64,000 bases of DNA from Longimicrobiales bacterium (GTDB lineage Bacteria; Gemmatimonadota; Gemmatimonadetes; Longimicrobiales; Gaopeijiaceae), in contig JAPKBW010000001.1 of assembly GCA_028823235.1 (NCBI GenBank), positions 62,001 to 126,000 of the forward strand, given 5' to 3'. Below, piece by piece: positions 46,412 to 56,058 of this stretch (position 1 is its first letter; every line of letters starts with the position of its first letter). The position numbers and the translations under genes are program-made. Under the pieces are notes generated by a model that did not search any database, was not told the origin of the DNA, and saw nothing but the letters and a program-made list of their open reading frames with translations.

Positions 46412-47635
46412 CTAGCCGCCGCCGGCCCGCTCCGTCAGCTGACGGGTACAGAATCCCCCGGATACCAGCCGCGCGATAATTTCTTTGGCATGTGCGACAT
46501 CTCGCATTTCGACTACGGCGTCGAGTTCTGCCCGTTTCACCGAGACGTCGGCGAACATCCGCTGATGATAGGTCTCGACGATGTTTCCGCCGGCGTCGCC
46601 GATGATCTGCGCGACCTTCGCGAGGGTCCCTGTCTGATCCGTGATAGAGATCCGCAGCCGGGCGAGATGCCCCTCTCGGGACATGCCACGCAACAGGACG
46701 GACGAAAGCAGGCGTGGATCGATGTTGCTGCCGCAGGCGACGAGAGCAACGCTCTTTCCGGCGAAGCGCTCGTGATGCTCCTGTAGCGCAGCGAGAGGCG
46801 TCGCACCCGCCCCTTCCACGAGGAGCTTGGCCTCGATCAGCATCGACTGGACCGCAACTTCGATCGACGCCTCGCTGACAACGAAGATCTCATCCACGAG
46901 CCGGCGCACGATCTCACGAGTGATGGTCCCGGGCGACTTAACGGCGATGCCGTCCGCGATCGTATCTCCGCCAAGCACTTCATCGAGGCCGTTCAGCACA
47001 TTGTACATCGACGGATAGACCTCGGTCTCGACTCCGAAAATCTCGATATCGGGCCGAATCGCCTTTGCCGCAATCGCGATGCCGGAGATGATGCCACCTC
47101 CTCCGATCGGGACGATAATCGCGTCGAGGTCCGGCACGTCCTCGAGCATCTCGAGGGCCACCGACCCCTGTCCTGCAATAATTTCTTCGTCGTCGTAGGG
47201 GTGAACGAAGGTCAGTCCGTGTTCCTTTGCTATCCCGTAAGCAAAGGGCTCCGCAGCGTTCAGCGTGTCTCCACGCAAAATGACGCGAGCTCCAAACGCC
47301 TCGGTGCGCCGGACCTTGTTGAACGGCGTGCCTTCCGGCATGACGATCGTGGCCGGGATGCCGAGGCGCTGCGCGTGAGCGGCGACTCCCTGAGCGTGGT
47401 TCCCCGCAGAAACAGCGATCACGCCGCGCACCCGCGCAGCCGAGTCCATCCCAAGGAGCTTTACCAGGGCACCACGGTCCTTGAAAGACCCCGTGCGCTG
47501 GAGCGTCTCGAGTTTCAGGTAGACATTCGCTCCGAGCGCCGTAGACAGAGCCCCGGACAGCACGATCGGTGTGCGCACGACTTTACCCGAAATCCGCTCT
47601 GCGGCCTCGCGGATGTCCTCGAGGGTGATCGGCAT
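46412..47635 (-). CDS. ilvA: Threonine ammonia-lyase with ACT domain
   Basis: A 407-residue PLP enzyme that deaminates threonine to 2-oxobutyrate, entering isoleucine synthesis or catabolism. Schiff-base Lys in RTGSFKDRGA (about residue 54), phosphate loop GGGGIISG (about 178-185), SAGNHAQGVAAHAQ (about 75). A C-terminal ACT domain (about 330-405; ISITDQTGTLAKVAQIIGDA) marks the allosteric form with a single ACT unit, as in TdcB/IlvA-like enzymes with feedback control. It complements ilvD elsewhere in the window. Single gene, divergent from the hydrolase-PDZ gene. Confidence 0.92.
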   Translation of the reverse strand: MPITLEDIREAAERISGKVVRTPIVLSGALSTALGANVYLKLETLQRTGSFKDRGALVKLLGMDSAARVRGVIAVSAGNHAQGVAAHAQRLGIPATIVMPEGTPFNKVRRTEAFGARVILRGDTLNAAEPFAYGIAKEHGLTFVHPYDDEEIIAGQGSVALEMLEDVPDLDAIIVPIGGGGIISGIAIAAKAIRPDIEIFGVETEVYPSMYNVLNGLDEVLGGDTIADGIAVKSPGTITREIVRRLVDEIFVVSEASIEVAVQSMLIEAKLLVEGAGATPLAALQEHHERFAGKSVALVACGSNIDPRLLSSVLLRGMSREGHLARLRISITDQTGTLAKVAQIIGDAGGNIVETYHQRMFADVSVKRAELDAVVEMRDVAHAKEIIARLVSGGFCTRQLTERAGGG

Positions 47636-47749
47636 TGCATACTCTGGGTAAATAGCCGGTTGAGCGGCCGCGGGAGAGGGTCCTTTTCGACGAAGAAGCT
47701 ATCGCCAAATCGGGGTGCGTGGAGGCTTGATGCGCCTCAGGTTAACCGA

Positions 47750-49498
47750 ATGAAACACTCAATTGTCTCGGCACTCACAGTCCTGACCCTGGCACCTGCT
47801 ACTGCGCTGGTTGCCCAAGTGCCCCCGAGCGGACTCGATGCGGCGGTCATTCGCAGCTACGTGTGGCCAGGCGCCGCCTCGGAGTTCACGGCAGCAGCCG
47901 CCACGCTGTCCACGGCGTCCTGGGCTCGTGAAGTCGATCAGGCCGCGATGGACGACCTGGCCGAGATCCTCCGAGAAGGACCTCCAGCTCTGGACCGGAC
48001 GGTGCCTGAGCGAGGCGATAGCGTGAACGAAATGGTTGTCGAGCTCGCGTCAGGGCGACGCGTGCCCCTCTGGGTTCGTCTGCCGTCTGACTGGACCCCC
48101 GACCGCCATTGGCCCCTGATGTTCGCGATGCACGGTGGGCCCCCTGGGAGCATCGAAGCTGCGGTGAACAGTGGCCGGCGCATGATCTCGGTCTGGGCGG
48201 AGGCCGCAGAGGCGGCAGGGTGGATCGTGGCGTCTCCGGCGATGGTCGACGTCGTCTCGCGAGACGGACGAACCGATGACCGTCTCCCCTATGAGATCTT
48301 TCAGCCCGAGGAGGCTCGGGAGGTCGTTGAGACGGTACGCCGGATGTATCGGGTGAACCCAGATCGGATCGTTTCGACCGGCATCTCCCTGGGGTCAAAC
48401 TTCTCGATCGCCTACGCGGCGGCTTACCCGGACTGGCTATCCGGAATCGTGCCTGTCTCTACCGAGGGAGAGTCGCGGGAGCACCTTCTGAGGAACGTTG
48501 CGAACACCCCCGTCTACGTCCTCGAAGGGTCTCAGGATCAGAACATCCGCGGGGTGAATGGCCCTCGTTCGATGCGGGATATCCTCAACAAGTTCGGCAA
48601 TGATCTCGTGTATCGAGAGTTCGGGGACCGCGCTCACGAAGGATTTCCAGAGCACTATCCCGACGTGTTGAGTTGGCTCGATGCGCGCCCGAGACAGAAA
48701 AATCCGACCGAGATCCTGCGCGTTCCGCACGCAGGGATCTCGGGGACGAGCCGAACCCTTCACTGGATCGAATCACGCGACCGCCAAGGAGTGATCCGGG
48801 CAGGAGCGGAAAGACATGAAGCGGCGGTCGGACCGAACGAGGTCGGGACCACGATTCACATAGAGGCTCGATGGACCAGTGGCGTCCGTATCTACTTGAA
48901 CGATCAGATCGCGAATCTGGACCGGCCCGTGCGCGTGATCGCGAACGGAGCGTCCTCGGTGCACTACCCGACCCGCTCCATTGAGATGGCCCTCGAAATT
49001 GTCCGCACCCGGGGCGACGAACGACTGGTATTCCCGGTCAGCCTGGACGTGGAACTGCCAACGGGCAGAGCCTCGGTGGCCGCCGGGGAGACGCTCTGGA
49101 GTGAACTCGCCCCAACGTACTCAGAAGGAGTTCTCTCATTTTGGGAGATGTACGCGGTCCGAGCGCTCCAAGAGCGATTTCCGAATGTGGGATTTTCCGG
49201 TACCGAGGTCGGGATGCCTGTGGACACCCGCACGACCGCACCCGAACAGGTCGCCCTTCGTGTCGACTCCGTATCCGATGACAGCCCAGCGGCTGCGGCC
49301 GGCCTTCGCCGCGGCGATGTGCTGCTCAACTTCGGCGGCGAGCCATTCTTTCGAGGCCGCGGGGGCGTCACGGGGCTCCATCACTGGCTCGTCAGAGAGC
49401 TCAGGACTCACCCGCAATCGTATGAGCTAATCGTGTGGCGAGACGGCGAGCGTATGGTTCTCACCGGCTCGTTCAGCCTGGGCCCCTACTCGGGATAG
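47750..49498 (+). CDS. Exported alpha/beta hydrolase fused to a PDZ domain
   Basis: A 582-residue protein, signal peptide cleaved near ALVAQ. The hydrolase domain covers about residues 100-310: oxyanion region FAMHGGPPGSIE, nucleophile motif GISLGSNFSIAYAA (Ser about 206), and a His in REFGDRAHEGFPEHYPD (about 292). The middle resembles the beta extension of esterase/PHB-depolymerase relatives. Residues about 500-580 are a PDZ domain (VDSVSDDSPAAAAGLRRGDV). The combination suggests a periplasmic peptide- or ester-hydrolase whose PDZ guides substrates. It ends three bases before the convergent M14 gene, leaving no room for a terminator. Confidence 0.82.
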   Translation: MKHSIVSALTVLTLAPATALVAQVPPSGLDAAVIRSYVWPGAASEFTAAAATLSTASWAREVDQAAMDDLAEILREGPPALDRTVPERGDSVNEMVVELASGRRVPLWVRLPSDWTPDRHWPLMFAMHGGPPGSIEAAVNSGRRMISVWAEAAEAAGWIVASPAMVDVVSRDGRTDDRLPYEIFQPEEAREVVETVRRMYRVNPDRIVSTGISLGSNFSIAYAAAYPDWLSGIVPVSTEGESREHLLRNVANTPVYVLEGSQDQNIRGVNGPRSMRDILNKFGNDLVYREFGDRAHEGFPEHYPDVLSWLDARPRQKNPTEILRVPHAGISGTSRTLHWIESRDRQGVIRAGAERHEAAVGPNEVGTTIHIEARWTSGVRIYLNDQIANLDRPVRVIANGASSVHYPTRSIEMALEIVRTRGDERLVFPVSLDVELPTGRASVAAGETLWSELAPTYSEGVLSFWEMYAVRALQERFPNVGFSGTEVGMPVDTRTTAPEQVALRVDSVSDDSPAAAAGLRRGDVLLNFGGEPFFRGRGGVTGLHHWLVRELRTHPQSYELIVWRDGERMVLTGSFSLGPYSG

Positions 49499-49501
49499 CC
49501 A

Positions 49502-51178
49502 CTACTCCGGCTCGCGGGCCCCGCGCACAGAAACCGTGGACCGCACTGTGCCCGCCTTCTCCGACCAGACCACAACCGTGGCCGTCGCCGGGGCGGAGAC
49601 GTCGATCACCCGGAGGCTCCACGCCACAGTGCGCTCCGTCGCGGGGCCGGTGCGGGTGCCGGGGAGCACCCCTATCGCCACCTCGGCATCTCCTGTGACC
49701 ACCTCAGCGTTCTCCAGCTCGACGCGGACCTTTACCGGCTGCGCGATCTCCAATTCGTGCAGCGCGTGGTCCGTCGCGGTGGCCATCCAGCCGGTGTTGC
49801 TCACTGTCGCCGAAAGGACGGTTGAGTCGCCTGTCCGAGTGAACTCCAGCCGCGCGATTGCAACCTGAGGGGTCTTATCCGCAAACGTCAGAACCCACTC
49901 GACATTGCGTTCCACCTCCTCTGCGATAAGCCGGTCGGGAGGGCTCGACGTCGACCAGCGATCCCATCCCCCGAGCTCGACCGAGCCGAGGTCTGGGTGC
50001 TCATAATCGTACCAGCCGATGAAGCCCGTTCCATCCAGGACATCATCGTTCCATGCGAAGAGTGCGTCTTGTCCCTGCCCGATCGCATGAGCCCACATCT
50101 CTGTGGTGATCGCGAGAACTCCGAACTCCTTCGACGCCCAGTCATTGAACACGCCGTGCCCGGGGCTCATCAGATCGACGATGACCTGCTTCTGGTACGC
50201 ATAGTTCTCATACCCGGTAATCGCGACCCCATCTGCGGCGATCTCCCGATACGCAGCGAGATCACTCTCGGGAAAATCCCAGTCTTGATCTGCGAGCGTC
50301 GGGAAGCGGAGAATCAGGCCGCCGGACGTATGAAAGGTGTGCACCGCCGCAATGTTCGGACGGTCCGTGATGTAGGTGACGAGCGCGTGCGTCTCGGGCT
50401 CGGAGAGCGGGAACGGTCCGGAAGCGAACTGCGCCGCGCTCCAGTTGGCCGGAAAATTCCGGTTCAGATCGACGCCCCCTACACGGTCCTCGTTGAAGGC
50501 ACCGTCCCCATCATTGTCGATTCCTTCCCCTACTACGCGATAGCGGGGGCGGTCAGTGGACACCCCGCGGAGTCGAGCCATGCGGCGGACGTCCGTCGCG
50601 TGGACGACCCAACCACCGTCCGGGTCGGGAATTCGCATCTGAAGAATACGGCCGTCGCCATCGAGGTCCTCCGGCGGATCCTCGTCGACTCGCCCATCGC
50701 CGTCCTCATCGACGGGGCGAACGTTCCAGCGATGGTTCTCAGGCGTATCGACGGAGATCGCCCGTCCATCCGGATTCACGATCGGAACTATATAGAAGGC
50801 CCGTGTGTCAACCAGTTCGCGAAGGTCCACGCCGGCCGAGTGCCCCGCAAGTAGTCGGTCCAGGAAGGCCAACGCGCCCTCGCCGCCCAGCACCTCACCC
50901 CCATGGATATTCCCGTCGACGTAGAAGCCAGGCTTCTCGGAGGCGAGCCCGGTCATCGGGTTGTTCACGTCGACTGCCCAGATCGGCCGACCTTCGCGGC
51001 TCTGGCCGATGACGCCGAGGGTTACCAGTTCGGGATACCTAGAAGCGATTCCCTCCAGATATGTCTCGATCTCGTCGAGCGTGTGGTAGTGATCGAAGGT
51101 GATCAGTCCGGTGCTCTGCCCAGCCAGAGGCACGGCTAGGATGAGTCCGACGAGAAGTGGCGCGGCAGAACGGAACAT
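49502..51178 (-). CDS. M14 family zinc carboxypeptidase, exported
   Basis: A 558-residue carboxypeptidase. Signal peptide cleaved near LAGQST. Zinc ligands are in GNIHGGEVLGGE (His92, Glu95) and a later His in VHTFHTSGG (280/283); the catalytic Glu is in AITTEMW (about 358). Between them are Asp-rich calcium-loop-like segments: VDEDGDGRVDEDPPED with DLDGDGR (about 156-177) and DNDGDGAFNED (about 221-231), extra to the basic fold. The C-terminal about 150 residues form a beta domain (WMATATDHALHELEI). It removes C-terminal residues from peptides outside the cell or in the periplasm. Confidence 0.9.
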   Translation of the reverse strand: MFRSAAPLLVGLILAVPLAGQSTGLITFDHYHTLDEIETYLEGIASRYPELVTLGVIGQSREGRPIWAVDVNNPMTGLASEKPGFYVDGNIHGGEVLGGEGALAFLDRLLAGHSAGVDLRELVDTRAFYIVPIVNPDGRAISVDTPENHRWNVRPVDEDGDGRVDEDPPEDLDGDGRILQMRIPDPDGGWVVHATDVRRMARLRGVSTDRPRYRVVGEGIDNDGDGAFNEDRVGGVDLNRNFPANWSAAQFASGPFPLSEPETHALVTYITDRPNIAAVHTFHTSGGLILRFPTLADQDWDFPESDLAAYREIAADGVAITGYENYAYQKQVIVDLMSPGHGVFNDWASKEFGVLAITTEMWAHAIGQGQDALFAWNDDVLDGTGFIGWYDYEHPDLGSVELGGWDRWSTSSPPDRLIAEEVERNVEWVLTFADKTPQVAIARLEFTRTGDSTVLSATVSNTGWMATATDHALHELEIAQPVKVRVELENAEVVTGDAEVAIGVLPGTRTGPATERTVAWSLRVIDVSAPATATVVVWSEKAGTVRSTVSVRGAREPE

Positions 51179-51427
51179 GACGACCTCGCTGAAGGTGGCC
51201 TCGTATGGTTTCGCTCAACCGGCGTGAGCGCAATCGCCAGGCACAGGAAGATTCCGACACCGTAAGTCCAACCCGGAGAACGAATTCCTCACCCACACTT
51301 CGTTCTGACGCAGACGTTGGTAGCTTGTTAAGTGCGAATCTCCGGGTGGGCGGCTTCGAAAAAAGCCGGATCTGGTCGAATTGCGCCTCATTCTGAAATC
51401 AGAACTCCCGATGGTGTGAAGTCGTAC

Positions 51428-52042
51428 ATGTCTCGTTCGCTTGAAATCAAACGCGTTTCCCGTGAGATCGCTGAACTTTCTCTCGCGGAACAGGAGCAGG
51501 ACGGCCTGCTCAACGTGCGGCAAAAGGAGCAACTCCGACGGGCGATCGCTACAGCCGGTGAAGAACTGGGTTGGGGCGATATCGAAACGAAGAGCGGTGA
51601 TCCGCTCCCCGTGATCCACAAGGCGATGCTGCGCATGGCAAAGAACGGTGCCAAGGCGATGGCGAGGGATCTCGACGAACACCTCACTGCCAAGAAAAAA
51701 GAGACAAGGACGCTCGAGAAGATGAAGGAGTCTCTCCGCAAGCGAGGAGAGGACCCCAAGACCGCATTTCCGATTATCGAAACGTACAATTTCTCGGCGC
51801 GAGACGCGTCGCAACTCTACGTGACGAAGACCGAGAACCTTGAGCTGAATGAGGCTTCCGAGGCTATCAGCGCGGCGGACGGCATGGAGCGCAGCACGAA
51901 CTCACGCGCCAAGCTGACCGACCTGATGATCCTTGATCTCAAGCACAAGCAGGTGCGCGAGGCCCTGATGACAAAGAACCTGCCCGAGTTCGTCGAAGCG
52001 GCGCACCCCGTGATTCGCGCCGTGCTTCATATCCTAGTTTAG
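51428..52042 (+). CDS. Helical protein of unknown function
   Basis: A 204-residue cytoplasmic-looking protein with no signal peptide. The start at ATG 51428 follows an open but untypical upstream frame from 51332. It is rich in Lys and Glu with long helices (SLEIKRVSREIAELSLAEQE, LDEHLTAKKKETRTLEKMKE), suggesting a coiled-coil or DNA/RNA-binding helical fold. A conserved-looking segment ends RAVLHILV. No family was recognised. Neighbours do not help. Confidence 0.55.
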   Translation: MSRSLEIKRVSREIAELSLAEQEQDGLLNVRQKEQLRRAIATAGEELGWGDIETKSGDPLPVIHKAMLRMAKNGAKAMARDLDEHLTAKKKETRTLEKMKESLRKRGEDPKTAFPIIETYNFSARDASQLYVTKTENLELNEASEAISAADGMERSTNSRAKLTDLMILDLKHKQVREALMTKNLPEFVEAAHPVIRAVLHILV

Positions 52043-52129
52043 GCTGGCTACCGCTGGTCTAGGCTAACCACACTCCGGCTCACGATTCTGGGTTCGCCTC
52101 AATAGCCGACGGATCCGTCGGCTGGCTGC

Positions 52130-52512
52130 AGCTTCGAAAGCCGGGCGCACATCGTCCAACAGCTTGTGGACGATGACACGAACTGGCGCTCGATCCTCAG
52201 GGGCCTCAACGCGGACCTCCCACGCCAGATCGTATCTGGTGCCGAGGTCGAGGCCTACATCCAGGACGCATCTGGGGTGAAGTTCGACAACGTGTTCGAT
52301 CAGTACCTTCGGACGACCATGGTTCCGGTGCTTGAGTGGTCCAACGTAGCGGACGGCTTCGACATGCCGATCCGGGTCGCGCTGACCGCGGGATCAAAGG
52401 TGATGCTCGAGACCCGCCAGAAGTAGGCCACAATCGAGATCGCGACCGATGTCATCGAGATCGTCTTCGACGCGGACTTCTACGGGAAAGGTCGCAGGGT
52501 CCAGGCCGGCCC
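52130..52512 (+). pseudogene. C-terminal remnant of an M1 family aminopeptidase
   Basis: One frame reads RAHIVQQLVDDDTNWRSILR, then VEAYIQDASGVKFDNVFDQY, then LRTTMVPVLEW and FDMPIRVALT up to TAG at 52424, and continues in the same frame with VIEIVFDADFYGKGRRV. This is the usual end of bacterial M1 peptidases: helix ending in L-V-D-D-D, Y-I-x-x-x-S-G-x-D-L/x-x-x-F-D-Q-Y-L-R, then a beta domain. The HEXXH part and the start are missing, and TAG falls inside the conserved frame. A leftover tail, with no promoter or start of its own. Confidence 0.75.
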
Positions 52513-52605
52513 TCCACTGCAGTTCACCGCTCCAGTTCGCCCCGGCGGGCCCTTCTCACTTCACCGCCGTGTTGACTTCGCCGCCGAATCACAGATGGTT
52601 CGGCC

Positions 52606-54408
52606 ATGGCCCTTCTCAGTTGCCAGTCTCTGCGAATCGCGTTCGGTGGTCCCCCACTTCTGGAGGACGCGAGCCTCCAGATAGAACGTGGCGAACGTGT
52701 CGGACTCCTTGGCCGAAATGGTGAAGGCAAATCGACCCTTTTCAAGATCATCATGGGAGAGATCACCCCGGACGCCGGGGAGGTCGTTCGGGACTCGGGC
52801 ACCCGCATTTCTCTCGTCAGCCAGGCGCCACCCTCCGGCTTGTCGGGGTCGACTCTCGAAGTGATCGCGTCGGGCTCCGAACACATGCCCGCAGAAGAAC
52901 ATCACGCGGCGCGCCTCTGCTCGATTCTTCACTTGGACCCCGATCAGGACTTCGCATCGCTGTCGGGCGGCCAGCAGCGACGAGCACTGCTTGGCAGAGC
53001 ACTCGTCACGGATCCGGATGTCCTTCTGCTGGACGAGCCGACCAACCACCTCGACCTCGACCACATCGACCAGTTGGAGGCCATGCTTCTGCGCTTCAAG
53101 GGCAGCGTGTTCTTCATCACGCACGATCGTGCGTTCCTTCAGAAGGTCGCGACCCGAATCACAGAACTGGATCGCGGCCGACTCACATCATGGGCATGCG
53201 ACTACCCGACCTTCCTCGAACGGAAGGAGGAGTTGCTCTCAAGCGAGGAGAAGGCCTGGGCACTCGAGGACCAGAAGCTGGCGAAAGAAGAAGTCTGGAT
53301 CCGACAGGGCATTAAGGCACGTCGCACACGAAACGAGGGGCGAGTGCGCGCCCTGGCAGAACTGCGACAGCAGCGTTCCTCTCGCCGGGATCGGGTCGGC
53401 CAAGTCCGACTCAAGGTCGCCGAAGGAGCCCGCGCGACAGCGAAAATTATGGAGGCGAAGTCGGTATCGTTTCAATACGAGTCCGCCCCCGAAGGAGAGA
53501 CCGACCCGACCATCATCCGGGACCTTTCGGTCGAGATTCATCGCGGCGACAAAATAGGGATCATCGGCCCCAACGGGTGCGGAAAGACCACGTTGCTCAA
53601 CCTTCTCCTGGGTAGCCTCAAGCCAACGAACGGACAGATCAAGCACGGGTCGCGACTCGAGATCGCCTATTTCGATCAGCACCGCGACCAGCTCGTCCCG
53701 AACGCGACCGTCTCGGACTCCGTCTCGGAAGGAAACGAATACGTGACCGTCGGAGACGAGCGAAAACACATCTACGGCTACCTCCAGGACTTCCTCTTTT
53801 CCGCCGAGGTCGCTCGGCAGCCTGTGTCGAGTCTGTCTGGTGGAGAGCGCAATCGCTTGCTCCTCGCTCGCCTCTTCACACGCCCTGCGAATGTTCTCGT
53901 CCTCGATGAGCCGACCAATGACCTGGACACCGATACGCTCGAGCTACTCGAGGAGCGCCTCAGGACTTTCAATGGAACAGTTCTGACGGTCAGTCACGAT
54001 CGAGCCTTCCTCGACAACCTGTGCACGAGCACGCTCGTCTTCGAGGGTGGAGGCGAGTTCAAGGAGTACGTGGGTGGCTACTCGGACTGGAAGCGGACGA
54101 TTGCGCGTCGCGGACCAACGGAGGCCACAGCCGAAGTAGGAGACACGAAGGCGCCCTTGAAGCAAAAGCCGGCTGCCCCGGGTACACGAAAGCTGTCCAA
54201 CAAAGAGCGGAAGCTCTGGACCGAACTCCCTGGCCGCATCGAGGCACTCGAGCACGAGCTCCATCAGCTCCAAGTGCAGCTCTCGGACGTGTCGTTCTTC
54301 CAGGGACCACCTGAAGAGATCCGCGTAGTTACAGAGCGTGCTAAGAAGATCCCAGAAGAGATCGACGAATCGTTCGAGCTCTGGGGTGAGCTGGACGAGC
54401 GAGTCTGA
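52606..54408 (+). CDS. ABC-F family ATPase (Uup-like)
   Basis: A 600-residue cytoplasmic protein with two ABC domains and no membrane part. Walker A motifs GRNGEGKST (about residue 36) and GPNGCGKTT (about 321), signature motifs LSGGQQRRAL (about 119) and LSGGERNRLL (about 407), Walker B VLLLDEPTNHLDL and VLVLDEPTNDLDT. A coiled-coil linker (about 200-260) and a C-terminal basic coiled-coil domain (about 520-598) match Uup. ABC-F proteins work on ribosomes or in DNA repair, not transport. Well preserved, with a strong ATG. Confidence 0.9.
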   Translation: MALLSCQSLRIAFGGPPLLEDASLQIERGERVGLLGRNGEGKSTLFKIIMGEITPDAGEVVRDSGTRISLVSQAPPSGLSGSTLEVIASGSEHMPAEEHHAARLCSILHLDPDQDFASLSGGQQRRALLGRALVTDPDVLLLDEPTNHLDLDHIDQLEAMLLRFKGSVFFITHDRAFLQKVATRITELDRGRLTSWACDYPTFLERKEELLSSEEKAWALEDQKLAKEEVWIRQGIKARRTRNEGRVRALAELRQQRSSRRDRVGQVRLKVAEGARATAKIMEAKSVSFQYESAPEGETDPTIIRDLSVEIHRGDKIGIIGPNGCGKTTLLNLLLGSLKPTNGQIKHGSRLEIAYFDQHRDQLVPNATVSDSVSEGNEYVTVGDERKHIYGYLQDFLFSAEVARQPVSSLSGGERNRLLLARLFTRPANVLVLDEPTNDLDTDTLELLEERLRTFNGTVLTVSHDRAFLDNLCTSTLVFEGGGEFKEYVGGYSDWKRTIARRGPTEATAEVGDTKAPLKQKPAAPGTRKLSNKERKLWTELPGRIEALEHELHQLQVQLSDVSFFQGPPEEIRVVTERAKKIPEEIDESFELWGELDERV

Positions 54409-54477
54409 TTAGGCCCTTCCACGCAGTGCCCCTCCACGGTAGATCTCGTGTCCCACATGGACCTGCCAATTCCAGAG

Positions 54478-54909
54478 ATGAACTCGATGAGCAATCCCCA
54501 CGAAAGTGCCACAACCCTCATGCGGCTCTATGAGCTGCGGCGTGAGGACAAAATGCGTGACGCGCGAACGTATGTCGTTCGCGGCTTCAATCCGAAGTCC
54601 GTAGAGGAAGTCGGTGCACTCATGGGCACAGAGGAATACACCTACGTACGAATGGTCGTCGGCTACTGGGACATGGCGGCGTCATTCGTGGTGCACGGTG
54701 CCATTGATCCGTCGATGTTCCGTGAACTCAGCGGCGAGATGCTCGCCACGTACTGCAAGTTCGAACACATGATCGATGAGATCCGCGAGACCTTCGGCCA
54801 GCCGGGGTTGCTGGCCAATGTGCAGAAAGTGGCCGAGGAGTGGCCTGGTGCGCAGGAGCGCATGGAAGGTATGCGTGTGTACTTCCACGAGCTGGCGGCG
54901 AACTCCTAA
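54478..54909 (+). CDS. Small helical protein of unknown function
   Basis: A 143-residue soluble protein from ATG 54478; GTG 54448, ATG 54457 and ATG 54487 are alternatives. No signal peptide. It is helical and acidic (MRLYELRREDKMRDARTYVV, FEHMIDEIRETFGQPGLL), somewhat like DUF4760-type proteins, but I cannot confirm a family. It follows the ABC-F gene by about 70 bases on the same strand and may share its transcript. Confidence 0.62.
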   Translation: MNSMSNPHESATTLMRLYELRREDKMRDARTYVVRGFNPKSVEEVGALMGTEEYTYVRMVVGYWDMAASFVVHGAIDPSMFRELSGEMLATYCKFEHMIDEIRETFGQPGLLANVQKVAEEWPGAQERMEGMRVYFHELAANS

Positions 54910-54948
54910 GCGAGATCGCGACAGAGATCGACTGGTAGAGTCGACTCC

Positions 54949-56058
54949 CTAGGAACCGCCCTCTCCAAGGGCGCGAAGATACTCCCGGTCCCACGCGGCG
55001 ATCATGCTTTCGAGTTCCGCGTAGGGGCCGGGGGTGTACGCGCGAGATGAAATCCCCTGCTGGGACAACTCGCTCACATGCCAGTCCTGCTTATTGGTCA
55101 TGTTCCAGAATTCGACCGCGCCACTCGGGTCAAAGTCCGGAGCCGAGATGGCGTCCGGGTGGAACAGCCAGTCACAGACGATCCGGGTCCGGTCCGTCGC
55201 GAGGCGGTCGATCCGGTGGATCAGCACATAGTCCGGATGCAGACTGAGCAGGAAATTGGGAAACACCGTGTAGTACTGCGCGCAGTTGAGCGCATCTCCC
55301 TCCAGTTCACCGAGCGGCGGCGCGCAACGCTGGCCGCTCATGGTCATGCTGCCGCCTTCGATTTCCATTCGCATCGGCCCCCCCAGGAAGGGGCCCTCTT
55401 CCAAATCGTTCGACGAGTTCCGGAAAGGCGTGAGCCGGTTCAGCACAGGATGGAGCCCCGGACAGTGATAGCACTCCGAGTAATTCTGGAAGACTAGCTT
55501 CCAGTTCGCCGGGATGTCGTACACGATCCGGTGGGCCCTCTCGAGTTCGTCGAGTCCCCAAGACGCGAACTTGTCGATCAGAGGTGCAAAGGCCTCTTCG
55601 AATGGTTCCGGCTCATTCGCAAGATTGACGAAAATGCAGCCTTCCCAGAGCGCGAGAGACGCCGACTTCAACGGATAATTCTCTTTGCAGAAGCCTTCGA
55701 CCTCGTCCATGAACGGCGCACCACTCAGCGTACCGTCGAGTGCGTATGTCCATGCGTGGTACATGCACTGGATCGACTTGGCTAACGTCCCCTCCGGCTC
55801 CGACACGAGACGCGTCCCACGGTGTCGGCAGACGTTGTGGTGCGCCCGGATCTCGCCTTCGTAGTCCCTCAGGACGATGACGCTCTCAGTCTCGACCTCG
55901 AACAGGAAGTACGACCCCGGTTCGGTTAGATCAGAAACACGACCGGCGAAGAGCCAATGCTCAAGAAAGATGCGCTCGGTCTCGGCCTCATAGACGTCCT
56001 CGCCGGCGTAATACCTCCGGGCGAGGGTCTTGGCATTGAACGCTGTGCGGCTCGACAT
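54949..56058 (-). CDS. Rieske aromatic-ring-hydroxylating oxygenase, alpha subunit
   Basis: A 369-residue iron-sulfur oxygenase from the ATG at 56058. The Rieske motif is C-R-H-R-G (about 89-93) and C-M-Y-H-A-W-T (about 109-115), 16 residues between the pairs as usual. The mononuclear iron site is in NYSECYHCPGLHPVL (His about 197 and 202) with a later Asp in the DxxxD region. Family members include carnitine, choline-related and stachydrine-type oxygenases as well as aromatic ring dioxygenases; substrate cannot be set. A separate reductase is not in the window. Divergent from the TPP decarboxylase genes. Confidence 0.87.
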   Translation of the reverse strand: MSSRTAFNAKTLARRYYAGEDVYEAETERIFLEHWLFAGRVSDLTEPGSYFLFEVETESVIVLRDYEGEIRAHHNVCRHRGTRLVSEPEGTLAKSIQCMYHAWTYALDGTLSGAPFMDEVEGFCKENYPLKSASLALWEGCIFVNLANEPEPFEEAFAPLIDKFASWGLDELERAHRIVYDIPANWKLVFQNYSECYHCPGLHPVLNRLTPFRNSSNDLEEGPFLGGPMRMEIEGGSMTMSGQRCAPPLGELEGDALNCAQYYTVFPNFLLSLHPDYVLIHRIDRLATDRTRIVCDWLFHPDAISAPDFDPSGAVEFWNMTNKQDWHVSELSQQGISSRAYTPGPYAELESMIAAWDREYLRALGEGGS

